Origin: Nordella sp. HKS 07
Lineage (GTDB): Bacteria; Pseudomonadota; Alphaproteobacteria; Rhizobiales; Aestuariivirgaceae
Reading direction: 5' to 3'
Assembly (NCBI RefSeq): GCF_011046735.1
Contig: NZ_CP049258.1
Coordinates: 4,730,001-4,794,000 of the forward strand
DNA length: 64,000 nt
This document shows, piece after piece, positions 16,859-26,549 of the stretch. The position numbers and the translations under genes are program-made. How positions within the stretch are numbered: position 1 is the stretch's first letter; every line of letters begins with the position of its first letter. The notes under the pieces were generated by a model. It saw only the letters and a list, made by a program, of their open reading frames with translations, ran no database searches and had not been told where the DNA came from.

Positions 16859-17938
16859 TTACTTCGGTCGCGGATCCTTGAGTTCGACGTCGGGCTGCTT
16901 GAGCCGGCCCTTGCGGTGAAGCATTATCGCGTTGACGAGCGCCCGCGCCGCATTGCGCACTTCCTCTTGAAGGTCTCGATCGGCGTCGAGATCATCATGG
17001 CTTGTCGCGTAGTCGCGATAATAGCCTATATAACGATCGATGAGTGCTTTGTGGCCCGCCGGGATTAGCCCCATATCGGTGAGCCAGTCGGTCAGGATGC
17101 GCCGGAGATTTTCGGCGCCTGACGCATCGCCATGCACGACGATCGAGAAAAGACGGCCGGCAAGATGGCGCGGATAGGGCCAGCCCTTGAGCTCTAGCGC
17201 TTTCGCGGCTTGCGCATTCTTGCCGTGAGTCGAGGTCGGATCGGGATTTCCGCCATCGGCGCAGACGAGCCGGTCGATCATTGCCTTGAGCCCGGCCGGC
17301 GCCTGATACCAGTTCACCGGCGTCACGATCATGATCCCGTGGGCCTTGACCCACATCGGATAGATCTCGTTCATCCAGTCATTTACCTGGCCGAGCGCGT
17401 GATTGGGATAGCATGAACACGGCCAGTGACAGAGCGGCATTGCGGTCGAGACGCAAGCCTTGCACGGATGGATGACGCGGCCATATTCCGAGGCGAGGCG
17501 GCTGAGATCGAGCACGTCGACTTCGAAGCCGCGTTTCGCCATGACAGTCTTACGTGCCAGTTCCACCAGCCGCCAGCTCTTCGACATCTCACCAGGGCAG
17601 CTCTGGTCGCTGCGCATCGAGCCGTTGATGATCAGGATGCGCGATGGGCTCCGCTGATTGCGGTGTTCGCGCTCAGCGGTTCTTATGGCCTTGTGTGCCG
17701 CATACCAGTCGACCGAAAGATCGTAGGACGGATCGGCAAAACCCTTTCCGGCTTTCCGTGTGCGCGGACTCTTGTGATTGTCGTCATAGGAGATCCAGGC
17801 GGTTGAAAGCAGCTCGTCGATCTCTTTCTCATTCCCGGCAAAGATCGGATCGTAGAACCGCGCCTTGAAGCGCTCGGCGAATTGCGCCTTGCTCAAAGCC
17901 ACATTGGGCATGCCTTTGCGGACTTTGACCTTCCTCAT
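16859..17938 (-). CDS. NAD(P)H-dependent FMN reductase-like flavodoxin-fold protein
   Basis: 359 residues from ATG 17938, chosen for the GGGAGG 7 bases upstream; a longer frame to 18091 has no such site. The N-terminal 100 residues are basic and unlike the rest (KFxDP, WISYDDNHKSPRTRKAG). The flavodoxin-like domain (about 100-330) starts ILIINGSMRSDQSCPGEMSKS, an FMN-phosphate-loop region in two parts, and has a Cys-rich stretch HPCKACVSTAMPLCHWPCSC and the isoalloxazine-side MIVTPVNWYQAPAGLKAMID. It probably reduces quinones or other electrophiles. It is transcribed away from the adhesin gene. Confidence 0.72.
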   Translation of the reverse strand: MRKVKVRKGMPNVALSKAQFAERFKARFYDPIFAGNEKEIDELLSTAWISYDDNHKSPRTRKAGKGFADPSYDLSVDWYAAHKAIRTAEREHRNQRSPSRILIINGSMRSDQSCPGEMSKSWRLVELARKTVMAKRGFEVDVLDLSRLASEYGRVIHPCKACVSTAMPLCHWPCSCYPNHALGQVNDWMNEIYPMWVKAHGIMIVTPVNWYQAPAGLKAMIDRLVCADGGNPDPTSTHGKNAQAAKALELKGWPYPRHLAGRLFSIVVHGDASGAENLRRILTDWLTDMGLIPAGHKALIDRYIGYYRDYATSHDDLDADRDLQEEVRNAARALVNAIMLHRKGRLKQPDVELKDPRPK

Positions 17939-18330
17939 GGGCGTGCCTCCCTCGCAGGGCAACGCGCCGCGATGGAAGCTGTTCCCGGTGGGAATACTCG
18001 CTCGCGGGGGCTGATCTGACCAAGACAATGCACGCAAGGGTAGTCTTCGGTCGGATCGACTGACAACAGGCTGACGGAGGATATTCATCAAAATGGTTGC
18101 AGAAGTGGGTAAAAATTCAATTTAAGAATGTTTGTAACGCTCTTAGATTTTGCTTCCAGAAAAAGACAACCTATTATTGCAGTTGCGAATCATACCCTGG
18201 GTAATTTTATTTCTCGCCCTTAAGCAACTTAAGATTGTTGAGCCCGTCGGTATTGTTCACTGGTCTGTAGGCTTACTCCGCGTGGTTTCGAGCCTGACTA
18301 AGTGATCCCGGAAGACATCTCCAGGCGGAG
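17939..18330. other. AT-rich divergent intergenic region
   Basis: 392 bases without a gene between the leftward reductase gene and the rightward adhesin gene. The part 18090-18245 is clearly more AT-rich than its surroundings and probably holds the promoters. CTTAAG occurs twice (18219-18224, 18228-18233), forming a small TTAAG-caa-CTTAA inverted repeat that could bind a regulator. No clear -35/-10 pair can be named with confidence. Confidence 0.5.
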
Positions 18331-21300
18331 ATGCCCCGGACCGACAGGACATGGGACGGCATGACAAAAAAGCCGGGTGCAACGGACCGCCGTTGGCTGG
18401 CCGCGCGCCAGCTGGGTTCGTTTTCTATTTTGGCGACCATGCTGGCCTCGCTCGCCGCCGCGCTTCTATCATCGCCCGCCAGCGCCGCCAACACAGGCAG
18501 CAGCGGCTCGCCCGCGGCATGCAGCTCCCTCCCGGCCCCGGGGACCTTTCAAAGCATTCAAGGGACTTCCGACGACATATTCCTCTCGGGCTTCACCGCG
18601 GGGGCGACGGTGACGGTGGGCTATCGCAACAATGACGGCAGCAGCAGCTACACCGCCACCGTGACGAGAATTGCGGGACCGGCCATCACCCCGACCAGTG
18701 CCACCCAAGCATTGGGCAACAATGCGGCCGGCTCCACGACCTTTTCATATGTGAGCGGCACCGGCACCCTGCAGCTCCGGGTGGGCACGAGCAACGCGGT
18801 CAGCGGCCCGGTTCCGGAATATAGTGTCAGCTGCGCGCCCTCCCTGGCGGGACTGACTCTCAGTAAGACGACCCTGTCGGTGAATGAAGCCGACGCGACC
18901 AGCGATACCTTGACGGTGCGGCTGTCGTCGCAGCCGACCGCGAATGTGACCGTGGCGGTTTCCGCGAGCGATGCCACAGAAGGCGCGATCACCACCCCGA
19001 CATCGCTGACCTTCACCACCGTCAACTGGAACACGCCGCAGAATGTGACACTGCAGGCCGTCAATGACGACGTTGATGACGGCAATATCGCTTATAACGT
19101 CGTGCTCGATCCCGGAGGCTCGGACCCGGTCTACAATTTGATCGCGAACACAACCGCGAGCGCGACGACGGTCGATGACGACACGGCGGGACTGACGCTC
19201 AGCAAGACGACTTTGTCGGTGAATGAAACCGGCACGACCAGCGACACTTTGACGGTCAGGCTGTCGTCGCAACCCACCGCCGACGTCACCGTGACGGTTT
19301 CCGCGAGCGATGTCACGGAAGGCGCGATCACCACCCCGACGACCCTGACCTTCACCACCGCCAACTGGAATACCCCGCAGAATATCACGCTGCAGGCGGT
19401 CAATGACGATATCGATGACGGCAATATCACCTACAATGTCGTGCTCAATCCCGCGAGCTCGGACACGGTCTACAATGCGCTGGCGAATTCGACCGCGAGC
19501 GCCACGACGGTCGACGACGACACGGCGGGCCTGACCCTCAGCAAGACGTTCTTGTCGGTGAACGAAGCGGGCGCGACCAGCGATACCTTGACCGTGAGGC
19601 TGGCGTCGCAGCCGACCGCCAACATCACTGTGGCGCTTACCTCCAGCGACACCACGGAAGGCACGATCACCACCGCGACGCCGCTGACCTTCACCATCGC
19701 CAACTGGAGCACCCCGCAGAATGTCACACTGCAGGCGGTGAATGATGGTCTTGATGACGGCGACATCGCCTACAATGTCGTGCTCAATCCCGGTGGGGAC
19801 GGGGTCTATAATGCGCTCGCGAACACAAATGTGAGCGCCACGACGGTCGATGACGACACCGCGGGATTGACACTCAGCAAGTCGACCTTGTCCGTCAATG
19901 AGAGCGGCACGACCTCCGATACTTTGACCGTCCGATTGTCGTCACAGCCGACCGCCACTGTGACGGTCGCGGTGTCGTCTGGCGATACGACGGAAGGCAC
20001 GATCACCAGCGCGGCGTCCTTGACCTTCACCGCCGCCAATTGGAGCACCGCGCAGAATGTCACGCTGCGGGCCGTCAATGACAGCCTGGATGACGGCGAC
20101 ATTTCCTATTTTGTCGTGCTCAATCCCGCGAGCTCGGACGCCATTTACAGTGCTATGGCGAACACGAATGTGAGCGCGGCGACGATCGATGACGACACGG
20201 CGGGCCTGACGCTGAGCAAGTCGACCTTGTCCGTCAACGAAGCGGGCACGACCAGCGACACCTTGACCGTGAGGCTGTCGTCGCAGCCGACCGCCAGTGT
20301 GACGGTCGCGGTCACCTCCGGCGATACGACCGAGGGTACGATCACCAGCTCGGCGTCCCTGACCTTCACCACCGTCAACTGGAACACCGCGCAGAATGTC
20401 ACGCTGCGGGCCGTCAATGATAATCTTGATGACGGCGATATCTCCTATGCCGTCATGCTCGATTCCGCGAGCACGGATGCGATCTTTAGCGCCCTGGCGA
20501 ACACGAATGTAAGCGCCACCACGGTAGATGACGATACACGTGGCGTGACGGTGTCTCCCACCACGGTGTCGGCAACGGAAGGCGGCGCCACCGGCAGCTT
20601 CACGGTGGTGCTCACCTCGCAGCCAACCGCGAATGTGACGATATCGCTCACGTCCGACGCCCAGTGCACGATTTCGGCTGCCAGCCTGACCTTCACAACG
20701 GTGAACTGGAACTCGGTGCAAACGGTGACGGTGACGGCGGTCAACGACAACGTGGTCGAAGGCGCGCATATCTGCTCCGTGACGACGGACGATGCCGCTG
20801 GCGGTGATTATGCCGGTTTCGTCGTCGCCGACGTGACCGCCAATATCACCGACAATGATACGGCGACGGCGAGTATCACCAAGGCGACGGACGGCGACGG
20901 CGCCGAGCCTGGCGACGCGGGCGAGTTCACAGTGACGCTGTCGGCGCCGAGCGCGGCGAACACCGTAGTAAGTTATTCGGTAGGCGGCAGTGCGCAGGCC
21001 GGCAGCGACTACACGACACTCGCCGGATCGGTGACGGTTCTGGCCGGCAGCACGACGGCTGTCATTCCGGTGACTTTGCTCGACGATGGGCTGGTCGAAG
21101 GCACCGAGATGGTGAGCGTGAGCCTGACCGGCACCTCGAATCCGCTGATCTCGGCCTCGGGCTCGGCTTCCCTCAATATCGCCGACGATGACTCCGCGAC
21201 AGCAAGCATCGCCAAGTCGACGGGCGGCGATGGCGCCGAGCCTGGCGACGCCGGCGAGTTCACCGTGATGCTGTCTGCGCCGAGCTCGACCGACACGACG

Positions 21301-24300
21301 GTCAGCTACACGGTCGGTGGGACGGCGAGTGCCGGCAGCGATTACACGACGCTCGCCGGCTCGGTGACGGTTCCGGCTGGCAGCACGACGGCTGTCATCC
21401 CGGTAGAGGTGGCCGACGATGCGGTGGTCGAAGGAACGAAGACAGTAACCATTAATCTGACCGGAACATCCAATCCCGTTATCCAGGCCTTGGGCACGGC
21501 CACGCTCGATATTGCCGATGATGACAGGGCGACGGCGAGTATTGCCAAACCGACGGATGGCGATGGCGCCGAGCCCGATGATGATGGTGAGTTCACCGTG
21601 ACACTCTCGGCGCCAAGCGCGACTGACACCGTCGCGAGCTATTCTGTGACCGGCAGCGCGCAAGCCGGCAGTGATTACACGCCGCTCGCCGGATCGGTCA
21701 CGATTCCGGCTGGCAGCACGACAGCCGCCATTCCGGTGGCTGTGGTCGACGATGCGGTGGTCGAAGGCACCGAGACGGTGACCCTTGAACTGACTGGAAC
21801 GTCCAATCCGTCGATCCAGGCATCGGGCTCGGCCACGCTTGAAATTGCCGATGATGACACGGCGGCGGCGAGTATCACCAAGCCGGCGGGCGGTGACGGT
21901 GCCGAACCCGGCGATGATGGCGAGTTCACCCTCACGCTGTCGGCGCCGAGCTCGAGCGACACGACGGTCAGCTACTTGGTGAGCGGCACGGCAAACGCCG
22001 GCAGTGACTATACGGGGCTTGCAGGATCGGTGACGGTTCCGGCGGGCAGCACGACGGCTGTCATACCGCTGGATGTAATCGACGATGCGGTGGTCGAAGG
22101 CGTGGAAACGGTGACCATCGATCTGACTGGGACGTCGAATCCGTCCATCCAGGCCTCGGGCTCGGCCACGCTTGATATTGCCGATGATGACACGGCGGCG
22201 GCGAGTATCACAAAGCCGGCGGGCGGTGACGGTGCCGAACCCGGCGATGATGGCGAGTTCACTCTCACGCTGTCGGCGCCGAGCTCGAGCGACACGACGG
22301 TCAGCTACTTGGTGAGCGGCACGGCAAACGCCGGCAGCGATTATACGGGGCTCTCCGGATCCATGACTGTTCCGGCGGGCAGCACGACGGCTGTCATCCC
22401 GGTGGAAGTGATCGACGATGCGGTCGTCGAAGGCACCGAGACGGTGACTATCGATCTGACCGGAACGTCAAATCCTGTTATCCAGGCCTCGGGCTCGGCC
22501 GCACTCGATCTTGCCGATGACGACTCGGCGACCGCGAGCTTCACCAGAACGGCGGGCGACGATGGCGCCGAGCCTGGCGACGATGGAGAGATCACCGTGG
22601 TGCTGTCGGCGCCGAGCTCGACCGATACGACGATCACCTACTTGGTGGGCGGCACCGCGAGTGCCGGCGGCGATTATGCGGCGCTTGCCGGATCGGTAAC
22701 GGTGCCGGCGGGGAGCATGACGGCTATCGTGCCGGTCAATGTGGTCGACGATGTGATCGTCGAAGGCACGGAGACGGTGATAGTGAGCCTCACCGGAACC
22801 TCGAACCCGTCCATCCAGGCCTCGGGCTCGGCCACGCTTGATATTACCGATGACGACACGGCGACGGCGAGCATAGCCAAGTCGACGAATGGGGATGCGG
22901 CGGAACCCGGTGATGACGGCGAGTTTACTCTATTTCTGTCGGCGCCGAGCTCGACCGACACGACGGTCGACTATTCCGCGGGCGGCGCGGCGGCTGCCGG
23001 CAGCGATTACACGTCGCTTCCCGGATCGGTGGCCGTGCCGGCGGGCAGCACGACGGCTTCTATACAAGTCGCGGTACTGGACGATGTGACTGTCGAAGGC
23101 AGCGAGACGGTCGCTATCAGCTTAAACGGGACGTCGAATCCGTCCATCGGCGCCGCCGGTTCGGCCACTCTCGATATGCTTGATGACGACAATGCCGCAG
23201 TGACGGTGACAGAGAGCGGCGGTTCGACAAGCGTCGGCGAAGGCGGAATTATCGACAGCTTCACCATCGTCCTGGACGCGCAGCCGACGGCGGACGTGAC
23301 GATTTCGCTGAGCGCGGATGCGCAATGCACGCTCTCGACCGGAAGCGTGACTTTTACCCCAGTCAGCTGGAACGTAGCGCAGAGCGTGACCGTGACGGCC
23401 GTGGATGATCCGACGGTCGAGGGAGCGCATAGCTGCGCGATCACCACCGGCGATGCGGCGGGCGACGGCTATACAGGCGTGACGGTCGATGACGTGACCG
23501 CCAGCGTGACCGACAATGACATTGCGGGTGTGACGATCGCGGGATCGCCAGTTTCGATTACCGAAGGCGGGCCGAGCGGCAGCTTTACGGTGGTGTTGAC
23601 GGCGCAGCCGACGGCCGATGTGACGATCTCGCTGAGCCCGGATGCGCAATGTGCGCTCTCGGCCGGAAGCGTGACCTTTACCCCGATCAGCTGGAATGTG
23701 GGGCAGAGCGTCACCGTGACGGCGGTGGATGACCCGACGGTCGAGGGCGCCCATAGCTGCGCGATCACCACCGGCGATGCGGCGGGTGACGGCTATACGG
23801 GCGTGGCGGTCGATGACGTGACCGCAAATGTGGCCGACAATGACGTGGCGGGCGTGACGATCGCGGGATCGCCAGTGGCGATCGCGGAGGGGGGCGTCAC
23901 GGGTTCTTTCAACATGGTCCTCGACGCACAGCCAACGGCCGATGTGACGATCTCGCTGAACCCGGATGTGCAATGTACGCTCTCGGCCGGAAGCGTGACC
24001 TTTACCCCGGTCAGCTGGAACGTGACGCAAAGCGTGACCGTGACGGCAGTGGATGATCCGACGGTCGAGGGAGCGCACAGCTGTGCGATCACCACCGGCG
24101 ATGCGACGGGTGACGGTTATACGGGCGTGGCGGTCGATGACGTGACCGCAAATGTGGCCGATAATGACGTGGCGGGCGTGACGGTCGCGGGATCACCGGT
24201 CTCGATCACCGAAGGCGGGCCGGGCAGCAGCTTCACGGTCACGCTGACGGCGCAGCCGACGGCCGATGTGACGATCTCGCTGAGCCCGGATGCGCAATGT

Positions 24301-25128
24301 ACGCTCTCGGCCGGAAGCGTGACCTTTACCCCGGTCAGCTGGAACGTGACGCAAAGCGTGACCGTGACGGCAGTGGATGATCCGACCGTCGAGGGCGCCC
24401 ATAGCTGCGCGATCACCACCGGTGATGCCGCGGGCGATGGTTATACAGGCGTGGCGGTCGATGACGTGACCGCCAATGTGACAGACAATGATATTGCGGC
24501 CGTGACGGTCGCGGGATCGCCGGTCCCAATTACTGAAGGCGGATCGGGTGGCAACTTCACGCTCGCGCTGACGGCGCAGCCGACGGCGGATGTGACGATA
24601 TCGCTGAGCGCGGATGCGAAATGCACGCTCTCGGATAGTAGCTTGACCTTCACCCCGGCGAACTGGAGCGCGGCGCAGAGCGTCACCGTGACGGCGGTGG
24701 ATGATACCATAGCCGAGGGACCCCATAGCTGCGCGATTACCACCGGCGATGCGGCGGGCGATGGCTATACGGGCGTGGTGGTCGATGACGTGACCGCCAA
24801 TGTGACCGACAACGACACAGCGGGCGTGATTGTTGCGGGATCGCCCGTGGCAGTCACCGAGGGCGGGGCGAGCGGCAGCTTTGCGATCGCGTTGACGGCC
24901 CAGCCGACGGCGGACGTGACGATCTCGCTGAGCCCGGACAGTCAATGCACGCTCTCAGCCGGCAGCCTGACCTTTACGCCGTCCAATTGGAGTGCGGCGC
25001 AGAGCGTCACCGTGACCGCGGTGAATGACACGGTGGCAGAGGGAACGCATAGCTGCGCGATCACCACCGGGGACGCGGTGGGGAGGGCTTTACCGGCGTC
25101 ACGGTGGCCGATGTCACTGCCACGGTGA
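18331..25128 (+). CDS. Giant repeat adhesin / autotransporter, N-terminal part (frameshifted)
   Basis: 2265 residues before an early stop; with one added base near 25080 the frame joins the next reading frame into about 2735 residues. The start is 18331 or, more likely for signal-peptide length, 18361. A long signal peptide ends SSPASA. A domain of about 110 residues is followed by tandem Ig-like/Calx-beta-type repeats: five of about 113 residues from 18847, one of a third type at 20539, seven of 111 residues at 20863-23193, then the third type (108 residues) from 23194. Asp-rich DDD motifs at repeat borders suggest calcium binding. It would form a long secreted stalk anchored by the C-terminal barrel. 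Unlinked to neighbours; a large promoter region precedes it. Confidence 0.85.
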   Translation: MPRTDRTWDGMTKKPGATDRRWLAARQLGSFSILATMLASLAAALLSSPASAANTGSSGSPAACSSLPAPGTFQSIQGTSDDIFLSGFTAGATVTVGYRNNDGSSSYTATVTRIAGPAITPTSATQALGNNAAGSTTFSYVSGTGTLQLRVGTSNAVSGPVPEYSVSCAPSLAGLTLSKTTLSVNEADATSDTLTVRLSSQPTANVTVAVSASDATEGAITTPTSLTFTTVNWNTPQNVTLQAVNDDVDDGNIAYNVVLDPGGSDPVYNLIANTTASATTVDDDTAGLTLSKTTLSVNETGTTSDTLTVRLSSQPTADVTVTVSASDVTEGAITTPTTLTFTTANWNTPQNITLQAVNDDIDDGNITYNVVLNPASSDTVYNALANSTASATTVDDDTAGLTLSKTFLSVNEAGATSDTLTVRLASQPTANITVALTSSDTTEGTITTATPLTFTIANWSTPQNVTLQAVNDGLDDGDIAYNVVLNPGGDGVYNALANTNVSATTVDDDTAGLTLSKSTLSVNESGTTSDTLTVRLSSQPTATVTVAVSSGDTTEGTITSAASLTFTAANWSTAQNVTLRAVNDSLDDGDISYFVVLNPASSDAIYSAMANTNVSAATIDDDTAGLTLSKSTLSVNEAGTTSDTLTVRLSSQPTASVTVAVTSGDTTEGTITSSASLTFTTVNWNTAQNVTLRAVNDNLDDGDISYAVMLDSASTDAIFSALANTNVSATTVDDDTRGVTVSPTTVSATEGGATGSFTVVLTSQPTANVTISLTSDAQCTISAASLTFTTVNWNSVQTVTVTAVNDNVVEGAHICSVTTDDAAGGDYAGFVVADVTANITDNDTATASITKATDGDGAEPGDAGEFTVTLSAPSAANTVVSYSVGGSAQAGSDYTTLAGSVTVLAGSTTAVIPVTLLDDGLVEGTEMVSVSLTGTSNPLISASGSASLNIADDDSATASIAKSTGGDGAEPGDAGEFTVMLSAPSSTDTTVSYTVGGTASAGSDYTTLAGSVTVPAGSTTAVIPVEVADDAVVEGTKTVTINLTGTSNPVIQALGTATLDIADDDRATASIAKPTDGDGAEPDDDGEFTVTLSAPSATDTVASYSVTGSAQAGSDYTPLAGSVTIPAGSTTAAIPVAVVDDAVVEGTETVTLELTGTSNPSIQASGSATLEIADDDTAAASITKPAGGDGAEPGDDGEFTLTLSAPSSSDTTVSYLVSGTANAGSDYTGLAGSVTVPAGSTTAVIPLDVIDDAVVEGVETVTIDLTGTSNPSIQASGSATLDIADDDTAAASITKPAGGDGAEPGDDGEFTLTLSAPSSSDTTVSYLVSGTANAGSDYTGLSGSMTVPAGSTTAVIPVEVIDDAVVEGTETVTIDLTGTSNPVIQASGSAALDLADDDSATASFTRTAGDDGAEPGDDGEITVVLSAPSSTDTTITYLVGGTASAGGDYAALAGSVTVPAGSMTAIVPVNVVDDVIVEGTETVIVSLTGTSNPSIQASGSATLDITDDDTATASIAKSTNGDAAEPGDDGEFTLFLSAPSSTDTTVDYSAGGAAAAGSDYTSLPGSVAVPAGSTTASIQVAVLDDVTVEGSETVAISLNGTSNPSIGAAGSATLDMLDDDNAAVTVTESGGSTSVGEGGIIDSFTIVLDAQPTADVTISLSADAQCTLSTGSVTFTPVSWNVAQSVTVTAVDDPTVEGAHSCAITTGDAAGDGYTGVTVDDVTASVTDNDIAGVTIAGSPVSITEGGPSGSFTVVLTAQPTADVTISLSPDAQCALSAGSVTFTPISWNVGQSVTVTAVDDPTVEGAHSCAITTGDAAGDGYTGVAVDDVTANVADNDVAGVTIAGSPVAIAEGGVTGSFNMVLDAQPTADVTISLNPDVQCTLSAGSVTFTPVSWNVTQSVTVTAVDDPTVEGAHSCAITTGDATGDGYTGVAVDDVTANVADNDVAGVTVAGSPVSITEGGPGSSFTVTLTAQPTADVTISLSPDAQCTLSAGSVTFTPVSWNVTQSVTVTAVDDPTVEGAHSCAITTGDAAGDGYTGVAVDDVTANVTDNDIAAVTVAGSPVPITEGGSGGNFTLALTAQPTADVTISLSADAKCTLSDSSLTFTPANWSAAQSVTVTAVDDTIAEGPHSCAITTGDAAGDGYTGVVVDDVTANVTDNDTAGVIVAGSPVAVTEGGASGSFAIALTAQPTADVTISLSPDSQCTLSAGSLTFTPSNWSAAQSVTVTAVNDTVAEGTHSCAITTGDAVGRALPASRWPMSLPR
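18847..20538 (+). repeat. Adhesin repeat type A, five copies of 336-339 bases
   Basis: In-frame repeats starting near 18847, 19186, 19525, 19861 and 20200. Each begins AGLTLSKxTLSVNE and ends SATTVDDDT or a close variant. The unit is related to the type C unit (both carry a SLTFTxxNW core) but is slightly longer and lacks its Cys residues. Confidence 0.85.
20863..23193 (+). repeat. Adhesin repeat type B (Calx-beta-like), seven copies of exactly 333 bases
   Basis: Copies start at 20863, 21196, 21529, 21862, 22195, 22528 and 22861. The core reads GDGAEPGDxGEFTVTLSAPS, SDYTxLAGSVTVPAGSTTA and VVEGTETVTIxLTGTSNP. The fourth and fifth copies are almost identical in DNA over long stretches, indicating recent duplication. 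Confidence 0.9.
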
Positions 25129-25480
25129 CCGACGACGACACGGCGGGTGTGATGGTTGAAGGCTCGCCTGTGGCCGTCGCTGAAGGCGGGGCAACCGGAT
25201 CATTCACGATGGTCCTGATGGCGCAGCCGGCGGCGGCTGTGGCTATCCTGCTCGGTCCTGATGCTCAGTGCACGCTCTCGACCAGCGGTCTCAACTTCAC
25301 CGCCGCCAATTGGAGCACGCCGCAAAGCGTGACGGTGACGGCGGTCGACGACACGGCGGACGAAGGAGCGCATAGCTGCGCGATCACCACCGGCGCCGCG
25401 AGCTCGGCCGACCCCAATTTCGACGGGCTCGCGGTTGCCGACGTGACGGTCAGCGTGACGGACAATGACGGTGACACGGC
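23194..25480 (+). repeat. Adhesin repeat type C, seven copies of about 324 bases
   Basis: Units begin near 23194, 23524, 23848, 24172, 24496, 24820 and 25144, with core AGVTxAGSPVxITEGG, TADVTISLSPDAQCTLSAGS and HSCAITTGDAAGDGYTG. Each carries two Cys, unusual for an exported alphaproteobacterial adhesin. One more unit of this type stands alone at 20539. The frameshift falls in the sixth copy. Confidence 0.88.
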
Positions 25481-26537
25481 GCCGGACGAGGCCGTGGTCC
25501 GCAGGACCTTCGAAAGCCAAACTCGCGATTTCATGGCCGCTCGCATGCAGCTCCTCGCGCGCCTCGGCCCGCGCACGCACCGAATGGCGAATCGCGCCCA
25601 GGGGGCGTTCGAGACGGGCAGCAATGGCTTCAACATCCATGGCGAGAACGGAAATCTGGTGGGCGATTTCGCGCTCAACAGCGGCGCCATGCAGCGGATC
25701 ATCGCGGGCGACTTCCTGAACGTAACGCCGACATCGGACGTGGTCGAGGCGAGCGGCCCGGTCAATGCCTGGATGGAAGGCCAGTTCGCCTACTACAATT
25801 CCGGCGACGATGACGAGGGCAATCCCGAAGGCAACTATTTCGTCGGCTATGCGGGCGTCGACGTCAGGGTCCATGACGGCGTGGTCATTGGCATCATGGG
25901 CCAGCTCGATTGGCTTGGTGAAGGCAGCGATACGGGCAGGACCGACGGAGATGGATGGATGATCGGGCCGTATCTGTCGGCCGAACTCGCGCCGAACCTG
26001 TTTCTCGATCTGCGCGGCATGTACGGGCGAAGCATCAATAGCTCGACCCAGAACATAATGGACGTCGAATACAAGGGCGACTTTGACACCGAGCGGCTGC
26101 TCATGGAGATTGTGCTGTCCGGGCGTTTCGACTACGGAAGCACGGTCCTGACACCTGATCTGCAGTTCATCTATATCTGGGACGAGCAGCAGGACTATTC
26201 CGTGTCGGACGGCGTCGATGTGGTCGATGTGGACGGGCAACTCGTCAGGCTGGGGCAACTCTCATCCGGCCTCAAGGTGGCGCCGAAGATGGACGCCGAC
26301 GGAACGGAGATCTGGCCATATCTCCGAGGCCGACTGTTCTGGGACTTCGACAACCCGGGCACGCTGGAAATCGATGGCGGCACGGTATCTGCGGATGAGG
26401 TCCGCGCGGCCGTCTCGCTCGGCGTCGACGCCGGCACGCAAGACACGCAGATCAACATCGAAGTTACGTATGATGGGCTGTTCACCGACGACTACGAGTC
26501 GATCGGCGGCCGGCTGGCCATCGGACATCGCTTCTAA
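25104..26537 (+). CDS. Adhesin C-terminal part: last repeat and autotransporter beta-barrel
   Basis: The frame is the direct continuation of the upstream gene: codons from 25083 read EGFTGVTVADVT, the expected rest of the sixth type C repeat. It ends that repeat, holds a seventh (to about 25480), then a helical linker (TRDFMAARMQLLARLG). A C-terminal domain of about 310 residues follows, rich in alternating aromatic/hydrophobic strands and ending GRLAIGHRF with a terminal Phe, as outer-membrane autotransporter barrels do. Read alone it has no signal peptide and only a GTG start, so it is unlikely to be an independent gene. Either the gene is inactivated or the sequence has a one-base error in the G run at 25080-25083. 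Confidence 0.8.
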   Translation: MADVTATVTDDDTAGVMVEGSPVAVAEGGATGSFTMVLMAQPAAAVAILLGPDAQCTLSTSGLNFTAANWSTPQSVTVTAVDDTADEGAHSCAITTGAASSADPNFDGLAVADVTVSVTDNDGDTAPDEAVVRRTFESQTRDFMAARMQLLARLGPRTHRMANRAQGAFETGSNGFNIHGENGNLVGDFALNSGAMQRIIAGDFLNVTPTSDVVEASGPVNAWMEGQFAYYNSGDDDEGNPEGNYFVGYAGVDVRVHDGVVIGIMGQLDWLGEGSDTGRTDGDGWMIGPYLSAELAPNLFLDLRGMYGRSINSSTQNIMDVEYKGDFDTERLLMEIVLSGRFDYGSTVLTPDLQFIYIWDEQQDYSVSDGVDVVDVDGQLVRLGQLSSGLKVAPKMDADGTEIWPYLRGRLFWDFDNPGTLEIDGGTVSADEVRAAVSLGVDAGTQDTQINIEVTYDGLFTDDYESIGGRLAIGHRF

Positions 26538-26549
26538 ACCGGTCTCATG

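Noticed and set aside
19942-21663. Long antisense reading frames through the adhesin repeats, for example 573 codons
   Set aside because: They repeat with the same period as the sense gene, are rich in Arg/His/Gly, and have no start signals; they are shadows of the repetitive sense sequence.
25070-25110. Programmed -1 ribosomal frameshift in the adhesin
   Set aside because: No canonical X-XXY-YYZ slippery heptamer and no obvious downstream pseudoknot; a missing G in a G run explains the break more simply.
18847-25480. Tandem repeats that could be taken for a CRISPR array or satellite DNA
   Set aside because: Units are 324-339 bases, in frame and code for protein domains; no short direct repeats with unique spacers exist anywhere in the window.
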